Shown one piece after another: positions 23,437 to 33,589 of a stretch of 64,000 nucleotides of DNA. The DNA is from Arthrobacter sp. ov407 (GTDB lineage Bacteria > Actinomycetota > Actinomycetes > Actinomycetales > Micrococcaceae): assembly GCF_900102895.1 (NCBI RefSeq), contig NZ_FNGD01000002.1, forward strand, positions 1 through 64,000. Reading direction: 5' to 3'. The position numbers and the translations under genes were made by a program. The notes under the pieces are model-generated. The model searched no databases. It worked only from the letters and a program-made list of their open reading frames with translations, and had not been told where the DNA came from. Position 1 is the stretch's first letter. The number at the start of each line of letters is the position of its first letter.

Positions 23437-26400
23437 GTGACCGAGCAACGACTGACCCCGAGTGAAGCCTCCGACGCCGCTACGGTGCAAGGTCTTCCGG
23501 CTACCCGCGCCACCCTCTACGAGCCCCAACTGCCGGGCGCACTCTCCGCCCCGGCAGAGCGGACGCTCATAGACATCCTCCGCGATACCGCCGCCCGGTT
23601 CCCGGAGGCATCCGCCCTCGACGACGGCCACCGCTCGCTCAGTTACGCCCAGCTCATGGACGAAGTCCGGGCAACCGCGAGGAACCTGCATCTTGCCGGG
23701 CTGGGGGCCGGCGACAAGATCGGCGTCCGGATCCCGTCCGGCACCAACGAACTCTACGTCTCGATCCTGGCCGTGCTGCTGGTCGGTGCGGCCTACGTCC
23801 CGGTAGACGCCGACGATCCGGATGAGCGGGCCAAACTGGTCTTCGGCGAGGCCAGGGTGGCCGGCATCCTCCGCGCCGGCGGGAAGATCGTCACGGACAG
23901 CAACCATCCCCGGCCCTTCCCCGGCGCCAGGCCGCCCGGCCCCGACGACGACGCGTGGGTCATCTTCACCTCCGGCTCCACCGGCACACCCAAAGGCGTT
24001 GCGGTCCAGCACCGCTCGGCCGCCGCGTTCGTGGACGCCGAGGCCCGCATCTTCCTGCATGGCGATCCGGTGGGCCCGCAGGACCGCGTGCTGGCCGGCT
24101 TGTCCGTTGCCTTCGATGCCTCCTGCGAGGAAATGTGGCTCGCGTGGCGCCACGGTGCCTGCCTTGTTCCGGCACCCCGGGCGCTGGTCCGGACCGGGAT
24201 GGACCTCGGCCCTTGGCTCATCAGCCACGGCATCACTGTGGTCTCCACCGTCCCCACGCTCGCCGCGCTCTGGCCCGTGGAGTCGCTGGAAAGTGTCCGG
24301 CTGCTCATCTTCGGCGGGGAGGCGTGTCCGCCAGACCTTGCCGAGCGGCTCGCCGTCGAAGGACGCGAAGTGTGGAATACGTACGGGCCCACCGAGGCCA
24401 CCGTGGTCGCGTGTGCCGCGCGGCTGGGCGCGCCCGGCCCCGTCCGGATCGGTCTGCCGCTGGACGGCTGGGACCTCGCCGTCGTCGACGCCGATTCACT
24501 GCCCGTCCCCGAAGGCGCGGTGGGCGAACTGATCATCGGCGGCGTGGGGCTGGCCCGGTACCTTGACCCGGTCAAAGACGCGGAAAAATACGCCCCCATG
24601 CCGTCCCTGGGCTGGCCGCGCGCCTACCGCTCCGGCGACCTCGTCAAATACGAAGCAGAAGGCCTCATTTTCCAGGGCCGCGCCGATGAACAGGTAAAGC
24701 TCGGCGGCCGCCGGATCGAGCTCGGAGAAATCGACGCCGCCCTGCAGTCCCTGCCGGATGTCGCTGGCGCCGCCGCGGCCGTGCAGACGACCGCGGCCGG
24801 CAACCAGATCCTGGTCGGCTACCTTGCCGCCGTGTCGGGCGTAGACATCGACCTTGCGGCCGCACGCGAAATGCTGGGCGAGAGCCTGCCGGCGCCCCTC
24901 ATCCCGCTGCTGACGCTCGTGGATTCGCTGCCGACCAAGACCAGCGGCAAAGTGGACCGCCATGCCTTGCCCTGGCCGCTCAGCGGAACCGGAGCTGCCG
25001 AGGCCGACGGCGCCCCGCTGAACCTGCCCGATGACGCGCAGTGGATCGTGGAGCAGTGGAGCGCCGTGCTCGGAAGCCCGGTCACGAGCCTCGACGCCGA
25101 TTTCTTCGCCTACGGCGGCGGCTCGCTGGCCGCCGCACAGCTCGTATCCGCCCTGCGCGTCCGCTATCCCACCATCACAGTGGCCGATATCTACGCGACA
25201 CCCCGGGTGGGCGCCCTGGTGGACGAGGCGCGCCAGTCGCTCCCGGAGGGCGGAATGGTCGCCGCCCAGGAGCGCACCGTCCGGCCCACGGCACGGACGT
25301 CCCAGGCCTTCCAGACGCTTCTGGGCGCTCCCCTGCATATCCTTGTCGGCATGCGCTGGCTGACCTACCTGATGGCCGCCAACAATCTTCTGGCCGCCTT
25401 CGCCGGATTCAGCGCCGCGCCAACGGTCTCGTGGTGGTGGGTGGGCGCGTCCTGGCTCGTCTTTGTCAGCCCCGCCGGGCGGATGCTGCTCTCCGTTGCC
25501 GCCGCCCGCCTCCTGCTCCGCAACGTCGTGCCCGGCACGTATCCCCGGTCCGGGCCGGTGCACCTCCGGCTCTGGCTCGCGGAACAGATCCAGGACCTTT
25601 CCGGCGCTATCAGCCTGGCCAGCGCACCCTGGGTGCCCTACTACGCGAAGGCGCTCGGCGCGAAGATCGGCGAGAACGTCCAGCTGCACTCGCTCCCGCC
25701 CGTCACCGGACTGCTGTCCCTTGGCGCCGGATCCAACATCGAGCCCGAAGTTGATCTGTCCGGCTGGTGGATCGACGGCGACCGCGTCCACATCGGCGCC
25801 ATCCGCATTGGCCCCGGCGCAAGCGTCGGCGCCCGCAGCACGCTCATGCCGGGAGCCACCGTGGGTGCCGGGGCGCAGGTGGAGCCGGGCTCCGCGGTGA
25901 TCGGAAAGGTCAAGGCAGGGCAACTGGTGGCCGGGTCACCGGCCGAGCGCCGCGGCAAGGCCCGGCACTCGTGGCCGGACTCCCCGCCCGAGCACCGGCT
26001 GATGGGCCGGCTGTGGTTCGCCGGCTTCGCCGCGGCGTCCGCCATGCTGGCGCTCATCCCCTTCGTCTCCGCCGCCGTCGCGGCCTTCGTGATCTTCGCG
26101 TTCATCCAGGGCAGCTCCTCCCTGCCCGCGGCTCTGCCCGGCATTGCGCTCTCGATCCCGCTGGCGGCACTGGCATGGTTCCTGACCAACCTGCTGCTGA
26201 TCCTCGCCACGACCAGGCTCCTCAGCGTCGGCCTCGCAGAAGGCTACTACCGTGTCCGGAGCCGGATCGGATGGCAGGTTTGGGCGACCGAGCGGGTACT
26301 GGACCTGGCCCGGGATCTGCTGTTCCCGGTCTACGCCAGCCTCTTTACGCCGGTCTGGCTGCGGCTCCTCGGCGCGAAGATCGGCCGCAACGTGGAAGCC

Positions 26401-27417
26401 TCGACAGTGCTGCTGATCCCGAGCATGACCACTGTGGGCGAAGGCGCGTTCCTGGCCGATGACACCATGGTGGCGTCCTACGAACTCGACGGCGGCTGGA
26501 TGCGGATTGCCCCGGCGAAGATCGGCAAACGGTCCTTCCTGGGCAACTCGGGCATGACGGCGGCCGGGCGCAACGTGCCCAAGAACTCCCTCGTGGCGGT
26601 CCTGTCCGCGACGCCGGCCAAGGCGAAATCCGGGACATCGTGGCTCGGCAGCCCGCCCGTGCGGCTGCGGCGCACCGCCATCGCCTCGGACGACACGCGG
26701 ACGTACGAGCCGCCCCGGAGGCTGAAGATCGCGCGCGCCCTGTGGGAGCTGTGCCGGTTCGTCCCGGTCATGCTGACAGTCGCCATCGCCGTCGGCGTGA
26801 TGCTCGCGTTTGACGCGATGGCGACAGTCTTCAACTATGGAATCGCCGCCCTCCTGAGCGGGGTGGTGGTCCTGCTGGCCGGGGCCACGGCCGCGGGCAG
26901 TGCCGTAGTGGCCAAGTGGCTGCTGGTGGGCCGCATCCGCCCCGGCGAGCACCCGCTGTGGAGCTCTTTCATTTGGCGGAACGAGGTGGTGGACACCTTC
27001 ATTGAGATGGTCAGCGCCCCGTGGTTCGCGCGAGCTGCCACGGGGACACCGGCGCTGGTGTGGTGGCTGCGGGCGCTCGGCGCGAAAATCGGTGCGGGGA
27101 CCTGGTGCGAAAGTTACTGGCTGCCCGAGGCGGACCTTGTCACGCTCGGCAGGAATTCGACCGTCAACCGCGGGTGCGTGGTCCAGACCCATCTGTTCCA
27201 TGACCGTGTCATGAGCATCGACACTGTTACGCTCGATGACGGAGCCACCATGGGCCCGCACGGCGTCATCCTGCCGCAGGCCAGTATCGGCAGCGGCGGC
27301 ACGGTGGGGCCGGCGTCCCTCGTCATGCGGGGCGAAACCGTCCCCGCCGGGACGTACTGGATGGGCAATCCGGTCAGCCCGTGGGACGGGCCCGCACCGC
27401 CCGCCGGGCCCCGTTAG
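23437..27417 (+). CDS. Pls/PosA-family membrane non-ribosomal peptide synthetase (predicted poly-amino acid synthetase)
   Basis: A 1326-aa single-module NRPS without a normal condensation or thioesterase domain. The adenylation domain (about 40-515) has core motifs FTSGSTGTPKG (177-187), NTYGPTE (314-320), YRSGDLVKY and TKTSGKVDR (500-508). The carrier domain has the phosphopantetheine serine S563 in YGGGSL. Next come three pairs of predicted membrane helices (~640-690, 858-925, 1105-1160), each followed by a left-handed beta-helix-like soluble domain (~735-845, 965-1075, 1195-1320). This is the architecture known for epsilon-poly-L-lysine synthetase Pls, which is of near-identical size and joins amino acids iteratively at the membrane. 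The GTG start has AGGGA upstream. Carrier priming could come from the PPTase gene nearby. Confidence 0.93.
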   Translation: MTEQRLTPSEASDAATVQGLPATRATLYEPQLPGALSAPAERTLIDILRDTAARFPEASALDDGHRSLSYAQLMDEVRATARNLHLAGLGAGDKIGVRIPSGTNELYVSILAVLLVGAAYVPVDADDPDERAKLVFGEARVAGILRAGGKIVTDSNHPRPFPGARPPGPDDDAWVIFTSGSTGTPKGVAVQHRSAAAFVDAEARIFLHGDPVGPQDRVLAGLSVAFDASCEEMWLAWRHGACLVPAPRALVRTGMDLGPWLISHGITVVSTVPTLAALWPVESLESVRLLIFGGEACPPDLAERLAVEGREVWNTYGPTEATVVACAARLGAPGPVRIGLPLDGWDLAVVDADSLPVPEGAVGELIIGGVGLARYLDPVKDAEKYAPMPSLGWPRAYRSGDLVKYEAEGLIFQGRADEQVKLGGRRIELGEIDAALQSLPDVAGAAAAVQTTAAGNQILVGYLAAVSGVDIDLAAAREMLGESLPAPLIPLLTLVDSLPTKTSGKVDRHALPWPLSGTGAAEADGAPLNLPDDAQWIVEQWSAVLGSPVTSLDADFFAYGGGSLAAAQLVSALRVRYPTITVADIYATPRVGALVDEARQSLPEGGMVAAQERTVRPTARTSQAFQTLLGAPLHILVGMRWLTYLMAANNLLAAFAGFSAAPTVSWWWVGASWLVFVSPAGRMLLSVAAARLLLRNVVPGTYPRSGPVHLRLWLAEQIQDLSGAISLASAPWVPYYAKALGAKIGENVQLHSLPPVTGLLSLGAGSNIEPEVDLSGWWIDGDRVHIGAIRIGPGASVGARSTLMPGATVGAGAQVEPGSAVIGKVKAGQLVAGSPAERRGKARHSWPDSPPEHRLMGRLWFAGFAAASAMLALIPFVSAAVAAFVIFAFIQGSSSLPAALPGIALSIPLAALAWFLTNLLLILATTRLLSVGLAEGYYRVRSRIGWQVWATERVLDLARDLLFPVYASLFTPVWLRLLGAKIGRNVEASTVLLIPSMTTVGEGAFLADDTMVASYELDGGWMRIAPAKIGKRSFLGNSGMTAAGRNVPKNSLVAVLSATPAKAKSGTSWLGSPPVRLRRTAIASDDTRTYEPPRRLKIARALWELCRFVPVMLTVAIAVGVMLAFDAMATVFNYGIAALLSGVVVLLAGATAAGSAVVAKWLLVGRIRPGEHPLWSSFIWRNEVVDTFIEMVSAPWFARAATGTPALVWWLRALGAKIGAGTWCESYWLPEADLVTLGRNSTVNRGCVVQTHLFHDRVMSIDTVTLDDGATMGPHGVILPQASIGSGGTVGPASLVMRGETVPAGTYWMGNPVSPWDGPAPPAGPR

Positions 27418-27464
27418 TCTCGGCTGCGCACGTCCACCAGCACCACAACCCGAAGGTCCGTCCA

Positions 27465-28886
27465 TTGAGCACCAGCGCACCAAGCAGCGGCGCCGCCGCC
27501 GGCGGGGAAATCAGCCGCGAAATCAGCCGCGAAGTCAGCCGGGCAACCGGTCCGGAAACGGGCGCCCCGGACCCCTATATGCCGGGCCATGGAACCAATG
27601 CCTACCGCGTCACCCGGTACGAACTCGATCTGGACTACCGGGTCAGCAGCAACCGCCTCGCCGGGCACGCCGTCCTGCACGCCATCACACAGCTCCCGAC
27701 GTCGGCGATCGTCCTGGACTTGGCCGGGTTGCGGGCCACGAAGATCCAGCTCGACGGACGCAGGGTGCGCAGGTTCACCCAGCGGGCCGAGCAGCTCGTG
27801 ATCTATCCCGACGGTCCGCTCCTCGCCAACGAGGCCTTCACCCTGGACATCCGCTACGAGGGCTACCCTGCGCCGCGCCGCGGCCTGTGGGGCGAAGTCG
27901 GTTGGGAAGAGCTCTCAGACGGTGTGCTGGTCGCCGGCCAGCCCAACGGAGCCGCCTCCTGGTTCCCGTGCAATGACCACCCACGGGACAAGGCGAGCTA
28001 CCGCATCACCGTGACCACCGACGCGAACTATCGGGCCGTGTGTAACGGCGTGCTGCTCTCCCGCACCAACAGGGCCAGCCGCGAGACCTGGGTGTACGAG
28101 CAGGCGGAACCCATGGCCACCTACCTGGCAACGGTCCAGATCGGCCGTTATGAGCTCCTGACGCTCAATGCCGAGCGGCCGTCAGGGCACGTTCCGCAGT
28201 ACGTGGCCGTTCCGGCGTCGCTCGCCGCGGCGGCCCGGGCCGGCCTGGCCCGACAGCCCGACATGATGCGGACCTTCACCAACTGCTTTGGGCCGTATCC
28301 GTTCCCGGAGTACACCGTGGTGGTCACCGGGGACGTGCTGGAAATCCCGCTGGAAGCGCAGACACTGTCCATCCTTGGCCCAAATCATTTGCGGCAGGAC
28401 TGGGACTCTCAGCGGATGGTCGCCCACGAACTCGCCCACCAGTGGTTCGGGAACTCGCTCACCACGGCGACATGGAAGGACATCTGGCTGCACGAGGGCT
28501 TTGCCTGCTACGCGGAATGGCTCTGGTCGGAAGAGGCCGGCATCATGTCGGTGACGGCTCGCGCCCGCGCCGCCTGGCGCAAGCTCGCCGCTTCCCCGCA
28601 GGACCTGATGGTGGGCGATCCGGGCCCGGAGTTGATGTTTGATGACCGGGTCTACAAACGCGGAGCCCTGGCCCTGCACGCACTGCGGGTACGCTGCGGC
28701 GACCTCGCGTTCTTCGCCCTGCTGCACGACTGGACGGACCGCTTCCGTCACGGCACCGTGACCACAGCCGACTTCATCGTCGCGGCCGCCCACACGACAG
28801 GCCTCGACGCAGAGGCCCTGCTGCACCCGTGGCTGTTCGACACCGCCCTCCCGCCGCTTCCGCAGGCAGCGCCGCCCAGGCTCTAA
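27465..28886 (+). CDS. M1-family zinc metallopeptidase
   Basis: A 473-aa aminopeptidase-type protein with the gluzincin motif HELAH at residues 321-325 and the third ligand Glu344, spaced 18 residues on. EIPLEAQTLS replaces the usual GAMEN exopeptidase motif, and Tyr in VYKRGALALHALR is the likely transition-state residue. No signal peptide was seen. The N-terminus carries an SREI/SREV repeat (27507-27542). TTG at 27465 was chosen because GAAGG sits 8 nt before it; a GTG at 27381 would overlap the synthetase gene by 37 nt. From memory, an M1-type peptidase (Pld) degrades epsilon-poly-lysine in producer Streptomyces, so this enzyme could be the polymer hydrolase of the locus. That link is inference. 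Confidence 0.88.
   Translation: MSTSAPSSGAAAGGEISREISREVSRATGPETGAPDPYMPGHGTNAYRVTRYELDLDYRVSSNRLAGHAVLHAITQLPTSAIVLDLAGLRATKIQLDGRRVRRFTQRAEQLVIYPDGPLLANEAFTLDIRYEGYPAPRRGLWGEVGWEELSDGVLVAGQPNGAASWFPCNDHPRDKASYRITVTTDANYRAVCNGVLLSRTNRASRETWVYEQAEPMATYLATVQIGRYELLTLNAERPSGHVPQYVAVPASLAAAARAGLARQPDMMRTFTNCFGPYPFPEYTVVVTGDVLEIPLEAQTLSILGPNHLRQDWDSQRMVAHELAHQWFGNSLTTATWKDIWLHEGFACYAEWLWSEEAGIMSVTARARAAWRKLAASPQDLMVGDPGPELMFDDRVYKRGALALHALRVRCGDLAFFALLHDWTDRFRHGTVTTADFIVAAAHTTGLDAEALLHPWLFDTALPPLPQAAPPRL
27507..27542 (+). repeat. Three 12-nt tandem repeats in the M1 peptidase N-terminus
   Basis: Two identical units GAAATCAGCCGC and one variant GAAGTCAGCCGG encode EISR-EISR-EVSR ahead of the catalytic domain. 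Confidence 0.85.
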
Positions 28887-28911
28887 GGGAAGAACTGCTC
28901 TGACGGCAGGG

Positions 28912-29655
28912 CTAGGGAATTACCGCGAGGGCGACGGCGGCCACGAGGTCCGCGGGCAGGCCTGTCTCGTCCGGCGGCAGGTCCCGAAGTCCGGCGCGGC
29001 CGTCCACGTTCGAGGCGAGCACGTCGAGGGTGTCCGGGGCCGTCTGCAGCCCCGTGCCCAGCATCTTGAGCCACGCCTCCTTGCGCGCCCACAGCCGCGC
29101 CCGGCCCCGCAGCAGGGGGATGCCGTCCAGGCCGGCGAGGTGCAGTTGTTCGGCCGGGGTCAACACGACGTCGTCGAAGCCGTCGAAGTCCGCCCGGGCC
29201 GGATCCTCGACGTCGATGCCCAGACGCTGGCCCGGTTCCGGCTCAACGACCCCGGCCAGGAGTGTCCAGCCGGCCGCGCGGGACAGGCTCAGCAGCAGCG
29301 GCACGGCCTCGCCCCGGAGCTGGTAGCCGGGCTTGCCGTGTGAGATGTTCGCGCCGGTGCCGCACCGTGGACAGCTGTACCAGGCGGTGAGGTCCGACGC
29401 CGGGACGCCGAGCAGGCCGGCGGCGAACCGCCGCTGCGCGAGCCGTCCGGCGAGGAAGTCCTGCCGGGTCCGCGGGGTCATGGCCCGGGCCCGCTCGAGC
29501 TCGGCGCCGTCCAGCAGGGAACGCGAGTCGCGGTCCAGCTCAGACGCAGCCGCGGTTTCCGTCTCGGGCCCCGGCACGCCGGGATCGCCGGAAACACGAG
29601 TAACGCCGGAAACGCCAAAGGGCGGGCAGGCACGCACAACAAGGTGTGATGCCAT
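28912..29655 (-). CDS. 4'-phosphopantetheinyl transferase (Sfp type)
   Basis: Transfers phosphopantetheine from CoA to the serine of carrier domains. The 247-aa protein holds the family's magnesium-binding motif in LGIDVED and the helix WARKEAWLKMLGTGL (W-x3-E-A-x2-K). The earlier NISHGKPGYQL matches the region that contacts the CoA 3' phosphate in Sfp-type enzymes. It converges on the M1 peptidase gene with 25 nt between, so it is not in its operon, but the only carrier domain in the window is S563 of the adjacent synthetase. It may also serve other NRPS or PKS proteins. The ATG at 29655 follows a G-rich ribosome-binding site. Confidence 0.9.
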   Translation of the reverse strand: MASHLVVRACPPFGVSGVTRVSGDPGVPGPETETAAASELDRDSRSLLDGAELERARAMTPRTRQDFLAGRLAQRRFAAGLLGVPASDLTAWYSCPRCGTGANISHGKPGYQLRGEAVPLLLSLSRAAGWTLLAGVVEPEPGQRLGIDVEDPARADFDGFDDVVLTPAEQLHLAGLDGIPLLRGRARLWARKEAWLKMLGTGLQTAPDTLDVLASNVDGRAGLRDLPPDETGLPADLVAAVALAVIP

Positions 29656-29700
29656 GACCCGCCCCCTTTCAGAAAGTCAGCGCTGTCACCAGCGCAGTTC

Positions 29701-32244
29701 TCAGCGCTGCATCGCTCCGAAGCGTTCGTGGGCAGCGGCAACAGCACCTTCACGCGCCGCCGAGGCCTCGTCGGCCGTCAGGGTGCGGTCGTTGGCGCGG
29801 AAGCGCAGGCTGAACGCCAGCGACTTCTTGCCCTCCGCGATGCCCTTGCCCGAGTAGACATCGAACAGTGCGACGTCTTCGAGCAGCTCGCCTGCGCCTT
29901 CACGCAGGGCCGTGAGCACCTCTTCCGCCGGGACGTCCTGCGGCACCACGAGGGCCACGTCCTGGGTGGCCACGGGGTACGTCGAGATGTGCCGGGCCAC
30001 GATCACGTCGGCAGCCGCCTCGAACAGGGCGTCGGCGTTCAGTTCCAGCGCCACGGAACGGGCCGGCATGTCATATGCCGCCAGCAGCTTCGGGTGCAGC
30101 TCGCCGGCGTAGCCCACTACTTCGCCGGTGCGCAATTCAAGCTGCGCTGCCCGGCCCGGGTGGAAGGCCTGGTGCCGGCCCTGTGCGACCAGTAGTTCGA
30201 CGCCGAGCACGTCGCCGGCGATCCGGGCGATGTCCACCGCGTCCGCCCAGTCCCAAGCCCGCGGGGTGTGGGCCGGGGCGGCAGGAGAGTCGTGGCCCGT
30301 GAGCACGGCGGCGAGGTGCAGCGGCTGGTCCGGGACGCCGTCGTACAGGCCGTCCAGTACCTCGTCGCTGGGCTTGACGCCGAGCGGCGGAATCGCGGCG
30401 GTGCCCAGCTGGTCGCCGGGCAGGAACACGAGCCCGGCCTCGAAGAGGGCGAGGTCGCGGAAGCCGCGGGAGTGGTTGCGCTTGGCTACCTCGATCAGGC
30501 CCGGCAGGATGGAGGTCCGCAGGAAACCGTGCTCCTCGCTGATCGGGTTGGCCAGTTTGAGGGCCTTGCGCTCCGCGCCCTCTGCGGGGACGCCAAAGGT
30601 GTCATTAGCGGCCTTGGAGACGAACGGGTAGGCCAGCACCTCGGTGAGTCCGGCGTCGGCGAGGGCCTGGATCATGCGGCGGCGCTGCTGCTGGACGCGG
30701 CTCAGGCCACGGCCCGGAGGCGCCACCGGCAGGGTCGCCGGGATCTTGTCGTAGCCGACCAGCCGGGCGATTTCCTCGGTGAGGTCGTCCTTGGTCTCGA
30801 GGTCGTGGCGCCAGCTCGGGGCGGTCACCGTGTAGCCGTTACCGGTCGCGCCAACGACGGCGCCAAGGTCCTCGAGCGAGGTCAGGATCTGTTCTTCGGT
30901 GAAGTCGATCCCGATCCGGGCTGCCGCGTACTCTGCCGGCAGTTCGATGGTGACGGCGTCAGGCGCGGTCCCGACGTCGGTCCCGGCCTCGTCGGCCGTT
31001 CCGCCGGCGAGTTCGACCAAGAGGTCCACCACGCGCTGGGCGGCGACATCGGCCACCTGCCAGTCAACGCCGCGTTCGAAGCGCTTTGACGCCTCCGACG
31101 GCAGCTTGTGGCGGCGGCGGGCGCGCGCGATCGACACTTCGTCGAAGTGCGCTGCCTCAACCAGGACGTTCGTGGTGGCATCGGACACCTCGGTGTGGGC
31201 GCCGCCCATGACGCCGGCGATCCCGATAGGCCCGGATTCGTCCGTGATCAGCAGATCCTCGACGTCGAGCGTGCGCTCCTTGTCGTCCAGGGTGGTGATC
31301 TTCTCCCCTGCCGTGGCCCGCCGGACGACGATGTCGCCGGCCAGCTTGTCCAGGTCATAGCAGTGGTTCGGCTGCCCGAGCTCGAGCATGACGTAGTTGG
31401 AGATATCCACCGGCAAGGAGATGGACCGGATGCCGGCGAGCCGGAGTCGGGAGGTCATCCACGGCGGGGTGGGCCGGGTGGCATCCACACCGCGCACGGT
31501 GCGGGCTACAAAACGGTCGCAACCGGGCTTGCCGTAGATGGGGGCGTCGTCGTTGAGCTTGACGCCGTAGCCGCCGGACAGCGCCTCCGGGACCCGGACC
31601 TTGGACACCGGGTCCGTGAACACGGTGCCGGTGGCGTGCGCGTATTCACGGGCCACACCGCGGATGGAGAAGCAGTAGCTGCGGTCAGGGGTGACGTTGA
31701 TTTCCGCGGCCTGGTCGTAGAGGCCCAGCAGTTCCATGGCGTCGGTGCCGATTTCCGGGTCGAGACCGACCCTGGACAGCACCAGGATGCCATCGTGGTC
31801 CTCGCCGATGCCGAGTTCCCGCACGGAGGCGATCATGCCGGCGGAGAGGTGCCCGTAGGTCTTGCGCGCGGAAATGTGGAAGTCGCCCGGCAGCACGGCG
31901 CCCGGAAGAGTGACCACCACCTTGTCGCCTTCGACGAAGTTGTGGGCGCCGCAGATGATGCCCTGCACGCCGGAGGGGTCGATGCCCTCGCCGGTCAGGG
32001 TCTGCTGCCGGCCCTCGGGGACAACCCGGACCTGGCACCAGTTGATGGTCTTGCCGTTGGTCTGGGGTTCCTTGACGATGCTGAGCACCTGGCCCACCAC
32101 GATCGGACCCTGGAGGGTGTCCGTGGGGCGGTGGACTGCTTCTTCTTCGAGTCCGACCTTGACGAGCTCGGCCATGACGTCTTCGGCCGTTGCTCCGGCC
32201 GGTACCTGCGCGAATTCGCGCAGCCAGGAAAGTGGGATACGCAC
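29701..32244 (-). CDS. pheT: Phenylalanyl-tRNA synthetase beta subunit
   Basis: Large subunit of the alpha2-beta2 enzyme that charges tRNA-Phe. It contributes editing and tRNA binding. The 847-aa length is usual. Visible are the N-terminal tRNA-binding (EMAP-like) domain at about 40-150, the B3/B4 editing region with RFERGVDWQVAD, and the C-terminal anticodon-binding ferredoxin-fold domain (SLAFSLRFRANDRTLTADEA). The GTG start is two bases after the pheS stop, so the two are co-translated. Confidence 0.97.
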   Translation of the reverse strand: MRIPLSWLREFAQVPAGATAEDVMAELVKVGLEEEAVHRPTDTLQGPIVVGQVLSIVKEPQTNGKTINWCQVRVVPEGRQQTLTGEGIDPSGVQGIICGAHNFVEGDKVVVTLPGAVLPGDFHISARKTYGHLSAGMIASVRELGIGEDHDGILVLSRVGLDPEIGTDAMELLGLYDQAAEINVTPDRSYCFSIRGVAREYAHATGTVFTDPVSKVRVPEALSGGYGVKLNDDAPIYGKPGCDRFVARTVRGVDATRPTPPWMTSRLRLAGIRSISLPVDISNYVMLELGQPNHCYDLDKLAGDIVVRRATAGEKITTLDDKERTLDVEDLLITDESGPIGIAGVMGGAHTEVSDATTNVLVEAAHFDEVSIARARRRHKLPSEASKRFERGVDWQVADVAAQRVVDLLVELAGGTADEAGTDVGTAPDAVTIELPAEYAAARIGIDFTEEQILTSLEDLGAVVGATGNGYTVTAPSWRHDLETKDDLTEEIARLVGYDKIPATLPVAPPGRGLSRVQQQRRRMIQALADAGLTEVLAYPFVSKAANDTFGVPAEGAERKALKLANPISEEHGFLRTSILPGLIEVAKRNHSRGFRDLALFEAGLVFLPGDQLGTAAIPPLGVKPSDEVLDGLYDGVPDQPLHLAAVLTGHDSPAAPAHTPRAWDWADAVDIARIAGDVLGVELLVAQGRHQAFHPGRAAQLELRTGEVVGYAGELHPKLLAAYDMPARSVALELNADALFEAAADVIVARHISTYPVATQDVALVVPQDVPAEEVLTALREGAGELLEDVALFDVYSGKGIAEGKKSLAFSLRFRANDRTLTADEASAAREGAVAAAHERFGAMQR

Positions 32245-32246
32245 TG

Positions 32247-33308
<1,062 letters not shown>

Positions 33309-33589
33309 CTACTGTTCTTAGCTACGAGTCGGATCATGCCAACAGCACACGGGACGGGCACAGGGCGCGGCGCGGGTTCTCGGCAAGGCTTGTGGTCACT
33401 GTCCCCAGTCTAGTAGACGGCCGTCGGCCGCCAGTCAATCGCCTGCCAATCGTCGGGCGTTCGTGACGCTCCGTCCCTTCGCGCCCTGTGGACGCTGACG
33501 CCGAGGACATCCCCACGGACACCGGGGCATCCCGGCCGCCCCTGACCTCTCCATGGAAGGGCATAGACGCCCCCGGCTACCATGGCCTC

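Noticed and set aside
23437..27417. Reading the synthetase C-terminal half as hexapeptide acetyltransferases fused by accident
   Set aside because: The three beta-helix domains alternate with membrane pairs exactly as in Pls, so a single fused enzyme is the simpler explanation.
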